Shown here: piece after piece, positions 25,239 through 34,830 of the stretch | How positions within the stretch are numbered: position 1 is the first letter of the stretch | Layout: each line of letters starts with the position of its first letter | Translations under genes and position numbers: made by a program | Notes under the pieces: model-generated | The model's database searches: none | Told to the model about the DNA's origin: nothing | Seen by the model: the letters and a program-made list of their open reading frames with translations, nothing else | Assembly: GCA_012932295.1 (NCBI GenBank) | Contig: JAAONU010000002.1 | Coordinates: 36,825,521 to 36,889,520 of the forward strand | Source: Cyclina sinensis | Taxonomy: Eukaryota; Mollusca; Bivalvia; Venerida; Veneridae | DNA length: 64,000 bases | Reading direction: 5' to 3'

Positions 25239-25975
25239 GAAGATGGCTGCCTTTATCACAATTTAGGTTGATCTTGATTTTTTTTAACTTCTGAAGCCTG
25301 GCGGCCTAGGGGCCTAAACTTAAAATTTATCATAATTTATGTTTATCCTAAAAACGTCTTGAAATCGATTTTTTCAGCATGTAATGTACATTTCAGGGGT
25401 GAATAAGTAAAATATCAACAAGAACTAGCTTTGATTTTTTTTAAGTTTTCGAAGCCTGGCGGCCTAGCGGCCTAAAATTAATATTTATCATAATTTTTGT
25501 TTATCTTAAAAACGGCTTAACTTCGATTTTTATCAATATATATCAACAAGAACTAGCTTTGATAAAAAATATCAACAAGAACTAGCTTTGATTTTATTTA
25601 AGTTTTCGAAGCCTGGCGGCCTAGCGGCCTAAACTTAATATTTATCATAATTTATGTTTATCTTAGAACGTCTTGAAATAGGCCGCCAAGCTTCGAAAAG
25701 TTAAAAAAAATCAAAGCTAGTTCTTGTTGATATTTTACTTAATCATCAACTGAAATGTAATTTACAAAGAGTACAAGGGAGTAAATGTACAAAGAGATAC
25801 CGAGTCTTTGCAGATAAGCTAGAACTTTGTTAAATATTTTTTTTTTTTTTAAATAAAAGCTAAATTATGTCGATAACTTTCTTAAACACCCCTGAAATTT
25901 ACATTATATGCTGTAAAAATAGATTTCAATCCGTTTTTAAGATCAACCTAAATTGTGATAAAGGCAGCCATCTTC

Positions 25976-26134
25976 ACGCCGCTAGGCCGCTAACTTCACG
26001 CCGCCAGGCCGCTAACTTCACGCCGTCAGGCTGCTAGGCCGCCAGGCTGCTAACTTCACGCCGCCAGGCCGCTAACTTCACGCCGCCAGGCCGCTAGGCC
26101 GCTAACTTCACGCCGCCAGGCCGCTAGGCCGCTA
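25976..26134 (-). repeat. Foldback right GC-rich array, mirror of the left
   Basis: On the minus strand and from outside inward the units measure 25 (lacking GAAGT), 30, 22, 38, 22 and 22 bp. This is the same order as the left array. The 38 bp unit differs from its left partner at three bases; most other units are identical. Confidence 0.9.
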
Positions 26135-26142
26135 ACAAATCT

Positions 26143-26151
26143 TGTATGGCT
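26143..26151 (+). repeat. Right target-site duplication of the foldback element
   Basis: TGTATGGCT directly follows the terminal ACAAATCT and matches TGTTTGGCT at 25,058-25,066 at eight of nine positions. Confidence 0.75.
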
Positions 26152-26290
26152 TGCATTTCCATAATTAAATATCCGTATACTGTTATATTATATTTGCCTC
26201 CTGTCTTATCATATTTCTAATACAATAATATTATTTCGTGATTTAAAAAAAACAACAGCAACAACATTTTAATTTTATTTCTAATAAATG

Positions 26291-26483
26291 GAGGCACCGT
26301 GGTCCAGGGGTAGAGCGCAGGGCTCCGGATCCGGAGGTCGCGGGTTCGAATCCCGTCAGAGGCGAGATTCTCTCACGACCTTCACATTCCTCCACGCTGC
26401 GCGAATACTGGTATGGAACCCAGGAAGCAGTCATCGAGCGTGATGAATCTAAGTTGTAAGAACTTGTATTGCAATCAATGTAA
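26291..26483 (+). mobile_element. tRNA-derived SINE with 8 bp target duplication
   Basis: The head resembles a tRNA. It has an A box TGGTCCAGGGG at 26,300-26,310, a perfect B box GGTTCGAATCC at 26,343-26,353 and a self-complementary anticodon-arm region (CTCCGGATCCGGAG). The acceptor stem does not pair, so it is not a working tRNA gene. A body of about 120 bp follows and ends GCAATCAATGTA. AATAAATG at 26,283-26,290 and again at 26,484-26,491 forms a perfect target-site duplication, which fixes both ends at 193 bp. RNA polymerase III would transcribe it and a LINE would mobilise it (family knowledge). The minus-strand frame with a GFEPATSG-like phrase is simply the antisense of the tRNA head. 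Confidence 0.8.
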
Positions 26484-26519
26484 AATAAATGCGTCTAAAC
26501 TAACTTATTTCTACGTTGA

Positions 26520-26612
26520 CTAAGCGGCAACTCAATGAATCGGGCAATCAGTGTCAGCAGCCAGGAACGGTATACCGTCAAAACAGACACCCTGTTGAGG
26601 AATGAACTTAAA
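26520..26612. repeat. Dispersed motif X, copy 2
   Basis: Shares AGCCAGGAACGGTATAC, CAAAACA and CCCTGTTGAG(G)AATGAA with 18,181-18,235. It starts shortly after the SINE. Confidence 0.5.
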
Positions 26613-26639
26613 AACAGAAATGTTCTACTATTGTAATGT

Positions 26640-27708
26640 AAGTGATGCTTCCTTACTTTTTTTACCGTTCGCGGAAATTAATGGTTTTTTATATCAACCA
26701 CTTTATAATCAAATTTTTTAACATTAAATATATAATAAGCTCTTACCTGTATTGGCTTTTTTCTCATGTATGGATACTGTATCTGAAGTGAGATCTTCCG
26801 ATTGACTCTGGATGTGCCAGAATCTGAGACAGTTTGCTATTAAATAAACTGTTGTTTCCGTTTTCTCTCTCCCAAAGATCAGTTAAAGGTACATAACTTT
26901 CATATCACTGTTGTTTTACATGCATGTCGCTAAATAATGGCAGTGAATGTATACAAGTTAACTTGAAACAGAAAAGTATGATTGTCGATTACCGCTCGGT
27001 ATTCCTGACTACTAGAGAGCACCACATGATTGAGACGATACCTTACTAATATCAGACTCACCAATTGTATTTTTTTCCTTTTTCTGACAAGAATCTGATA
27101 AGTAAATCAATACAGACGTGACAAGTCATCATAAAATCTATTTCAGTATGGATAACACGTGCATATTGTTATACTCAACAAAATGTACAGTAATAAGTAT
27201 AATACTTGAAATCGTTTTGATTGGCACGTTGCTAATTTACGAATGTTTAAAAAGAGCATTGTAATGGTCACTGAGATAAAATGAGTGAAAGTCTGCACAT
27301 TTCTACAAAATGACATTTGCTTTCTTTTAATTGTAAAAAAGTGCTAAAAATAAGACCCCTTCTTTGACAAGAATCTTCTACTTTTCTTCAGTTTCAAGTT
27401 TAATTCCTGGGACAGTTTACGAAAAAAAAAAAAAAACAATGAAGAAAAACACATAAATAAAAATTTACATTGACTTTCCTTTATAAGGAATTGCTTTCTC
27501 TATTACTTCAGTTGATTTTTCAATGTTTTTAAGTTTTAAATTGTTCATCGTTTAGACAAAAAAGTTTAATTTTGGTACGTTGCTTTAATTTAAAGTTTTA
27601 ACTTTAGAAATACTAATGACACTGAGACATGGAATTATGAGATCAACTAAGTCTCTGTGGAGTATCTGATATAATATCATAGTGACAGTATGCTATAAAT
27701 ACAGAGCT
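26640..27708. other. No gene seen
   Basis: AT-rich DNA without frames of note or repeats, apart from a 14-base A run at about 27,422. Confidence 0.45.
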
Positions 27709-27741
27709 TTTTTTTTTTTTTTTTTTTTTTGGGGGGGGGGA
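27709..27741 (+). repeat. Poly(T)-poly(G) homopolymer junction
   Basis: A run of more than 20 T is directly followed by about 10 G. A similar T-then-G junction lies at 57,463-57,495, and A-then-G junctions at 45.9-46.4 kb. Confidence 0.8.
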
Positions 27742-27799
27742 GTGTTAGTTAAAGAGATGTGCTTTTTCCCTACAATAACGTAATGTCAGATCTCAGGCT

Positions 27800-27890
27800 A
27801 TTGACTGTTTGCCTCTCTTTTTCTTTTCAAGGCGCAAACACACAAGCCGCAAATTAGAAGTTACAACCATTCTAAATGAACCCATGCTTG
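27800..27890 (+). repeat. Dispersed motif Y, copy 2
   Basis: A pyrimidine-rich lead (CTCTCTTTTTCTTTTCAAGG) precedes AAACACACAAGCCGCAAATTA at 27,836. This is the most diverged copy. Confidence 0.4.
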
Positions 27891-30160
27891 TTTTTATTTT
27901 AGTATTGTATTAAACATGTTATTCGATATTTAATATCCCATCGGTACGTAATAGTCCTCAAATGCAACCATTCATTTCCAAATTTACCGTTTCTTCTAAC
28001 CAAAATTTCATCAAAACATTTATGAAAGTCCACAAACAAAGCAGCTCAAGGGAACGCTATGATGATACGCTTAGTTTCAACTGATAACGACATTGATAGA
28101 CGTCTTGCAAGCACAGACAAAGTCTCTGCAGAGCGTATGTTAAAGATAATTACCAAGCTTCAATTTTTCAAACTGATTTTAAATGATAACAATTACATTA
28201 AGGAAGGAACACTGGTTCTACTCAAACTATACCTTTTTTCTCTTTTATCACGCCTTAAGTTTCTGTGTATAAAAGAAAGCGAAATATATTGATTTTCAAA
28301 CAGGTATATATTAAATATTGAATAAAAGTCAGTTCAATGTTTTATTTTTGTTGTTTTATATGTACTTGTAATATACAAAACCTTAATATTCTATTGCAAA
28401 CAAAGTTAAACTTTATTATATGTCCTGACCTCTGAGGTCGATCATCGTTTTCATTAAGTCGATCAGTTTCAAGGTATACAACTCATTGTCGTAAAAGTAT
28501 GACGGGTGGGATTGGGTGGGGGATTACAGCTGCCTTTTTTGATTGTCTTTATGATACACAACTTTTGTAAGTCATTCTTTGTCTAAGGCATTATTGTTAG
28601 CTCGTGAAGAAAATGAAATATAATGAATTAAAGCAAGCTGAACAATTTCATGAGAACATTAAAGAATCGCTTTCAAATCGTATTGAAATCATTAGATTTC
28701 TAGGATTTTTTTCTTAGAGAACATGTATTATCTAGATTAATCAATTTTATATCTTAATTTCAGAAAGTGCTGAGATCTTGTTCAATAAAAATAACGACAA
28801 ATAAATTGTATATTTTTATATTTCACTTTGTTTTTGACTATACATTTTGAATACTAAGTCAAAAATCCTGATTTTTACATTTAATTTACTAAATTCCCAA
28901 GTTTTCATTTTTTTTATTTATAATGTGTAACATATTTTATCATTAAATAAAATATGAAAACCTGAACTTTGATTAATATTAATACGATAAGTATTGCAAA
29001 GGCATCAAAGGAACTCACTGTGATACTTTAAAGCCAATATATCTCTGAAATGCTCAAGGTATATTAATACTTGTTATAGAGGTAATAATTTTTTGTAGCA
29101 GGTACAGGTATTCAGATTGGTTTTATAAATCACTTTACTGTCAATTTATTACGAAATATCAAAACAGAGTATAGAACGAAAGAGAAGAGAGACACTGTCT
29201 TCGAATTACTTCATCTTTACACTGATATGCTGTCACAGCAAATTTTGTGAGGTGACTTTAATTGATGTCTGCTGATATTAAGAGAAATAATATTACGTGT
29301 TTTATAATAGAACTATGATATTAGGTTTTGTAGCGTGTTGGTATGTACCTTAGAGTGAATTTCGTCTTCATGTTTTGTTCAAAAAATAGTATTCGCTTTT
29401 TTGTACCTTGTTTATAAGTCAGACAGGAGTGTTCAGTATTTGGATGCACTGCTGTTGACATTGACCAAACTTTTTAACACCTCAGCGATGAAATTGGGAC
29501 TGCTTTATATTTTGCAAACACCTCACTCCTACCATGACCTAAAACATTACGTTCTTTATCATCAATGTATTTCAAGAAATTGACAATAACATTGAATGTA
29601 CAATTTAAACAGTTGTTCTTATTTGAAAGATTCAGGTCCACCAGGACCTTCTGTAGTAAGAAATTCCTGTGCGCAGCGCTCAACTGAATCTGGACAAAGT
29701 AGCCAAGTTCGTTTGCAGTTCAACTGTACCATTGTCAAGAATATACTATAAGTTGATAAATATCAATATCCTTCAAGTTTTGACTTGGGCAATCTGCATT
29801 ATTTTAATCTTTCCCCTTTATATTTTGACCTGTTTTACTTATGTTCTACGTAATTAAAAAATGCCAGTTTACCATAAAGAAATAAACCAGCTGTAAATGC
29901 AACGAAATAACTGCTAACATTTACAACTACATTTTATGGCCACGTTTAAAAAATGATAAACATGTTTACACTCTGCAAATGTTTAGTCTATTAAGTCAAT
30001 TTTAGCTATTCATAGTCCACTGGATATAAAACTATGTCGTTTATAAGCGAATTGGACGTCCGTGTTGACATTTGAGACGCCCTTTTCATGAAGGGAAATT
30101 GCATACCGTTGTGTTCTGATCATAAAGAAATGTCTTTTGACGGGGAAAGTTCAAGATATA
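27891..30160. other. No gene seen
   Basis: Frames of 60-77 codons at 28.06 and 29.40-29.86 kb show no domain, and overlapping frames exist on both strands. A G-rich phrase GGGTGGGATTGGGTGGGGG lies at 28,504. Confidence 0.45.
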
Positions 30161-30165
30161 TTTAA
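30161..30165 (+). repeat. Left TTTAA target duplication of palindromic MITE
   Basis: TTTAA abuts the left terminus CAGTGTAGC. The same five bases follow the right terminus at 30,621-30,625. Confidence 0.6.
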
Positions 30166-30620
30166 CAGTGTAGCAATACCACGTGAACGTGACTTCGCCA
30201 AAGGTATCAAAACCAAGACAAAACAGTCAATATTGGCTCCGCTTGAAAATAGAAAACTACCTTAACTATTTCATTTTTTTCGTCAATTTCTATACGAGAT
30301 ATGTCAGTCTAAGGAAAACAATATAAGTTTCCATGGAATATAGAATCTCCACCAGCAGCTTAGCCGTTTTTTAAGTACCACGCGAAACCCTGGAATTTGT
30401 TTGTATGCGAGGTTCCATGTAGTGCTTGAAACAAAACGGCTCAGCTGCTGATGGAGTTCCAATAATCAGCGAAAAACTTATACTGACACATGTCCCATAG
30501 AAATCGATGAAGAAATGAAAAACAAGTAATTTTCTTAATTCAACCCGGGCGCATGTTGATAGTTTTGTCTTGGTTTTGATGCCTTTAATGACGTCACGGT
30601 CATGTGGTATTGCTACACAG
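30166..30620. mobile_element. 455 bp palindromic MITE
   Basis: The two halves are inverted copies: left about 30,166-30,373, right about 30,434-30,620. Landmarks on the left are TAGCAATACCACGTGA, TCAAAACCAAGACAAAAC, AATTTCTATACG and AGCAGCTTAGCCGTTTT; each recurs inverted on the right. The loop is about 60 bp. Terminal bases CAGTGTAGC and GCTACACAG differ at one position when paired. The flanks are TTTAA on both sides. There is no ORF. The right arm carries a TGACGTCA palindrome at about 30,590, absent from the left arm. Confidence 0.8.
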
Positions 30621-30625
30621 TTTAA
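30621..30625 (+). repeat. Right TTTAA target duplication of palindromic MITE
   Basis: Matches 30,161-30,165 exactly. Five AT bases alone are weak evidence, but they sit flush against the inverted ends. Confidence 0.6.
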
Positions 30626-31484
30626 TGTCGAAATCAGATAACAGAAATGTTAATGTCTGTGTCTGTATTAGCGATGATACCTATACAGAGTGCGTGGTAT
30701 GCAAAAAGCCCTAGCTAAGTGTCGAAAATGTATTACTGCTAATGTCTCTATGTTACTTTTGCAACTTTTCTACCAGCAAAATATATACAATGCAGTCTAG
30801 AACGAAAACTGATTTTGGCGCTTATAATTGAAAGCTTATCATTTACCAACTTTTGGTAGTGCAATCGATGTATAGTTAAAATAAAGCATGTTTTTGTGGT
30901 GAGTGCTGATTTAAGCATTACATGGTTAATATCTATGTTTAGAATAACTTTAGAAATGATTTACTGGAAACACACTAATTTCCCATAGGAACGATTCTCT
31001 TATACTTCTCTGTAGTGCTAAATCATCTTTATTATGAATTATTTCCAAATTACCTTAAACTTTGACTTGTTTTTTGAACCAGAAATGGATTGTTTTCTGA
31101 TAAAATGCGCAGCCGCGGCATCAGAAAGGGATACGTTCAGAGGTATATTGCTCTTTTATTCGAATTTAAGACAATATCAAAGAGACTTGTGAAAAATGCA
31201 TAAAGTACCTTATACAAAATTGAAAAAAAAGATTTCTCACGGTTATATAGTTTGAATGAACGTGTGTGTTCAAATCATATCAACAGAGATACTACAAGAA
31301 GACCTAAATGTACAATACTTGCCATACCAGTTTAACCACTGGAAAAGCCGTCTTTGCTAGTTTACAGGTAGTGTGCTCGAGAAAGAAGCGAAATTCTACC
31401 ACAAGCAAGCTACTGACAAGAACAAATCATTTAACTATGTCCTATTATGGAATGCCACAGCTGTCTTTTGTTCACGCATTTCGT
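30626..31484. other. No gene seen
   Basis: AT-rich sequence up to the start of the satellite. The 96-codon frame from 31,308 runs into the satellite and owes its second half to it. Confidence 0.45.
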
Positions 31485-32495
31485 GTTAACTTGTCAGTGG
31501 GACATCTGAACTTCTCTTTTCAGCGTGTTTACATGTCAAGACATAAAATTGACTTGCCAAACTGTCATTTGAACATGTCTATCGACAACGTTTTATAATG
31601 TCAATATGGCATGTGAACTTGTCGAGACTCAGTAATAATCTGTTAAACCGAGCTGTTAAATTTTCTAACTACAATTGGAACATGTCTCTTTACTGAGTGA
31701 TATTGTTAAACAACGTCTTACTATGTAAACAGTAAATATGAAATGCTCAAACCTTGGTATGTTAATTTTAAAGAACATTTTAACTTGTCTAAATATCAAT
31801 TTAATATGTCTATTATCAATGTTATCTTGTTAGAACAATGTTCTTAAATGTCAAGAAGACATGTTAAATTGTCAAGATATAATATATTTATGTTAAAGCG
31901 CAGTGTTAAGAAGTCCAAATATCACTTGAATATGTCTAAATGACATTGATAATGTCAAATTAATATCTTATTATGTTAAAAATCGTGTTAACTTTTCAAG
32001 ACATTGCTATATTATGTTACACCGCAATGTTAAATTGATCAAGTATCATTTGAATATGCCACCATACCATTTGGTATTTTTAACATAAAGTCTTATTATG
32101 TTAAAAGAACATGTGAACTTCTCAGGACTTCGTATTAATATGTTAAACGACAATGTTGACTTGTCTAACTACCATTTGAACATGTCTATGTGCCATGTGA
32201 TATTGTTAAAATAACGTCTTGTTTTGTTAAAAGAACATGTGAACCTCTCAAGACTTCGTATTAATATGTTAAAAGGCAATGTTGACTTGTCTAACTACCA
32301 TTTGAATATGTCTATGTGCCATTTGATGTTGTTAACGTATCGTTTTATTATGTTAAAAGAACAAGTGAACTTCTCAATGCTTCGTATTAATTTGTTAAAT
32401 GACAATGTTGACTTGTCTAACTATAATATTTGAATATGTTTTTGTGCCATGTGATGTTGTTAAAAAAGCGTCTTGTTATGTTAAAAGAACATGGA
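31485..32495 (+). repeat. 21 bp satellite with 42 bp and 126 bp higher order
   Basis: About 48 diverged units of 21 bp run head to tail, of the type (G/A)TTGA(C/A)TTGTCTAAC.ACCAT. In the right half the units group into a 126 bp higher-order repeat: the phrase TTAAAAGAACA(T/A)G recurs at 32,101, 32,227, 32,353 and 32,481 (spacings 126, 126, 128). Since 21 is a multiple of three, the array reads as 14-residue protein repeats such as MLKGNVDLSNYHLN. It therefore produces frames at 31,308-31,598 and 32,224-32,433. These frames are judged a consequence of the period and not genes. Confidence 0.85.
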
Positions 32496-32640
32496 ATATT
32501 CTAGGTTTACAGATTTACACGAATTCAAGATATGTTTACATTAGCAAAAATTACCATTTTGTTTCATAATTATGTGTTTCACTTATCCATGCCTTTTTCT
32601 ATGGAACTTGATTTACATTTAACTATATTTTACACTCGAT

Positions 32641-32722
32641 AACGAGTCTTTAATTTTCCATTTGATACTAACTGCCAACTCCATTGCAACTCCATAATTC
32701 ATCTGTTTCAAAAGCCAGGACG
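32641..32722. repeat. Dispersed motif X, copy 3 (upstream part)
   Basis: Shares ACGAG.C.TTAATTTTCCATTT, AACTCCATT, CATCTGTTTCAA and AGCCAGGA with 18,115-18,190, then diverges. Confidence 0.45.
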
Positions 32723-32868
32723 TAAAAATGATAATTTTGCTAACATTTTATTGATTGCATTTACCTTCTATCAGATTAAAATATATTTGGTTGATCAGTA
32801 AGGATAATCAAAGCAATATTTGTTACTTTAAGGATGATGATGACAATATGCACCTCATTTGTCCTTAA

Positions 32869-33298
32869 AGAGGCTGTACTCCAGATTTGACATAATTTTT
32901 TTTCCCCATAAATTATATATTTAGATGCCGTGAGATTATAACAACATAATATTTTACTTCAAAACTGATTATAAAAGTCAAAATAGAATAAAAAAAATAT
33001 TTTTGCTCCAGCCTGATTTGAACTCTGGACCCTCATGTTAACAAAATATTTCCAACGCTTTTACTGTCACCACCATCGCCGCATGTGATATTACAGATAT
33101 TTACTTTAAATCTTATACGATATAGTAATACCGTCGCGTTACGGTATAGCACTTTGAAAGGGAAAAAAATCAATTTATAATGTAATAATTTGACTTATTT
33201 TTTGTCAGTAAGTTATTTTTTAAGCATTAGTCATAAATATTACAAGGAATTTATAATACAAGAAAACTTTCTTTTTTGTCATCTGGAGCACAGCCCCT
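32869..33298. mobile_element. 430 bp TTAA-flanked element with tRNA-like interior
   Basis: The ends CTTAAAGAGGCTGTACTCC (32,864) and its inverted partner GGAGCACAGCCCCTTTAAG (to 33,303) match at 21 of 23 positions including the flanking base. TTAA sits exactly outside both ends (32,865-32,868 and 33,299-33,302). TTAA duplication is typical of piggyBac-like elements (family knowledge), but no transposase is present. The minus strand of 33,002-33,083 resembles a tRNA. Confidence 0.6.
33002..33083 (-). other. Degenerate tRNA-like segment inside the TTAA element
   Basis: On the minus strand a GAGTTCAAATC B-box-like core (33,014-33,024) is preceded by an A-box-like TGGTGACAGTAAAAG run. The stems do not pair convincingly, so this is not a functional tRNA gene. 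Confidence 0.35.
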
Positions 33299-33303
33299 TT
33301 AAG

Positions 33304-34690
33304 AATCTCTTCATATACTTTAAAAAGAAACAGTTACTGCCCTTGAACCTGCAATCAAGTTAGCATGTAAAATAAATGCAGAAAATCAAATATTTTCCCG
33401 TTGCTTCCTTGGCATTGATATATGCATATTAAAGTCAAGAAAGTACAAGAAAAGTTCTGTAATCCGTTCAATATCAAGAATCTTAAACCTTTAAGCTTGA
33501 CCTGAAATATGAAATTTTATTTGAAATAAACATTAAAAATGCCTTTTAATTTCAAACTGATTTCAGCGTTCTGTAAAAAGGCCATTGTCATGTATTGATA
33601 TAGTGTTAAAATTTTCCATTTGAAGAAAAGACATTTGTCAAGGGTTTTTTACTTTTAATGTTAAAAATTATGATTTTGTGGTTTGCAACACTGTTAGTCA
33701 TTTTCATGCCAACCGCTCAGAATCAAAGGCGGCTAACCGGCGTCGAACAAATAGAAACGTCTTTCTTATTTCATTGTTCAACAAACACATTCAGATTGTA
33801 GATCCATGTTGATTATTCCGCCTTCAATCATTCATAGCATTTTAGCCTACAAATGAAAAGATCCGTCTGCGTTTGATAAAGGATTACATACCATTTATGG
33901 CAACAGCCGCCTTAAAACGCCAACACTGAGTGTTACAAATCAGACATTTATTGTGAACAATATCATTCTTCAAACTGAGCGTCCATGTTTAAAATGAGTA
34001 TTTCTGTGAATAACTTGAACATGTTAAAAACGCCTAGTATTAATTAAAATGGCAAAAAAGAATGCATTTATATGTGCAAACCGTCATATCCCATTATACG
34101 ACAGTCACAGTAAGTTTAACACATAAAACTACAAACATATTCTATTCCCAAATTAATCAATTTGTAAATACTGAATTTCTTACGAACAACTAAGTAACAA
34201 ATTTGTTCCTTGTCCAAACTCATTGATGATTTTTCACGAATATTGAATTTCTGCTTCATTTTGAACAAATAATGATCTTATCACGTGATAAATGTTGTAT
34301 TTAATACAAAATAATCTTTTCATATTTTTTATATTACAAACATATAATATAACGGCTAACAAAACATTACGCATTTGCTTCTTGCTTCAAATTATTTTAT
34401 CATTTATTTTCATTTTTAAAGTTTATTATCATATGCGTTCTATTTCAAAGAGACATCTTGTATGTTAAGTATTTCCGACATATTTTGACATTTTTTACAT
34501 TTCATTTGGAAATATATTATTAGCGGGTGTTTTATAACAGCTTTTTCAGTCTTCTTATGTTTTTACGATATTTATAAAGGCTTAAATAAAAAAAGTGGTA
34601 ACCAAAGGTGGCTTACTTGAAAAAAAATAAATACCTTGCGTCTTACGAGCATTTTTTAAATTTTTTTAATTAAATTTAATTTATTAAAGG
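33304..34690. other. No gene seen
   Basis: AT-rich sequence. No long frame, tRNA box pair or repeat recognised. Confidence 0.45.
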
Positions 34691-34694
34691 AAAG

Positions 34695-34830
34695 TGATGA
34701 ATTGTAGTTAAGGGGTAGAATACCCGCTTGTGTATCCGTTGGATGCAGGTTTAAAAACCCACTATAGATCAGAAATAATAGCAAGTGCTGGTGTGTACTA
34801 GGTAAAACTTGTTTCCGGATCGAAGTTAAT
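34695..34830 (+). mobile_element. Degenerate tRNA-derived SINE head
   Basis: An A box TAGTTAAGGGG (34,705-34,715) is followed at the right distance by a B-box-like GGTTTAAAAAC (34,748-34,758, one or two changes from consensus). The body continues for some tens of bases without a clear tail. No target duplication was found. The 139-codon minus frame covering this and the flank (34,656-35,075) is at least partly SINE antisense and is not accepted as a gene. Confidence 0.4.

Larger units (their letters stand above)
25067..26142. mobile_element. Complete foldback element (1076 bp) with mirrored arrays
   Basis: The element starts AGATTTGT and ends with its exact reverse complement ACAAATCT, flanked by a 9 bp target duplication (8/9 identical). 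Inside each end is a GC-rich tandem array (25,075-25,238 and 25,976-26,134). Each array is followed by a shared AAGATGGCTGCC and TTTATCACAATTTAGGTTGA arm. The middle holds internal repeats of about 100-140 bp carrying AACAAGAACTAGCTTTGA and GCCTGGCGGCCTAGCGGCC, three on the plus strand and one inverted at 25,680-25,735. There is no ORF, so any transposase must act in trans. Foldback elements (known from Drosophila FB) have long inverted ends made of tandem repeats and make 9 bp duplications, like the MULE group. The structure matches that class; family membership is inference. Confidence 0.85.

Noticed and set aside
25075..26134. CRISPR-like array
   Set aside because: The repeats are directly adjacent without unique spacers, the setting is eukaryotic, and the arrays are the ends of a foldback element.
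26291..26363. Functional tRNA-Arg-like gene
   Set aside because: A and B boxes are good, but the acceptor stem does not pair and the segment is the head of a SINE bounded by target duplications.
26243..26434. Minus-strand frame containing a GFEPATSG-like phrase
   Set aside because: It is the antisense of the SINE's tRNA head (B box and T arm). This is a well-known source of false protein annotations.
31308..32433. Two frames suggesting a repetitive protein
   Set aside because: Both arise from the 21 bp satellite, whose period is a multiple of three. Stops interrupt the frame between them.
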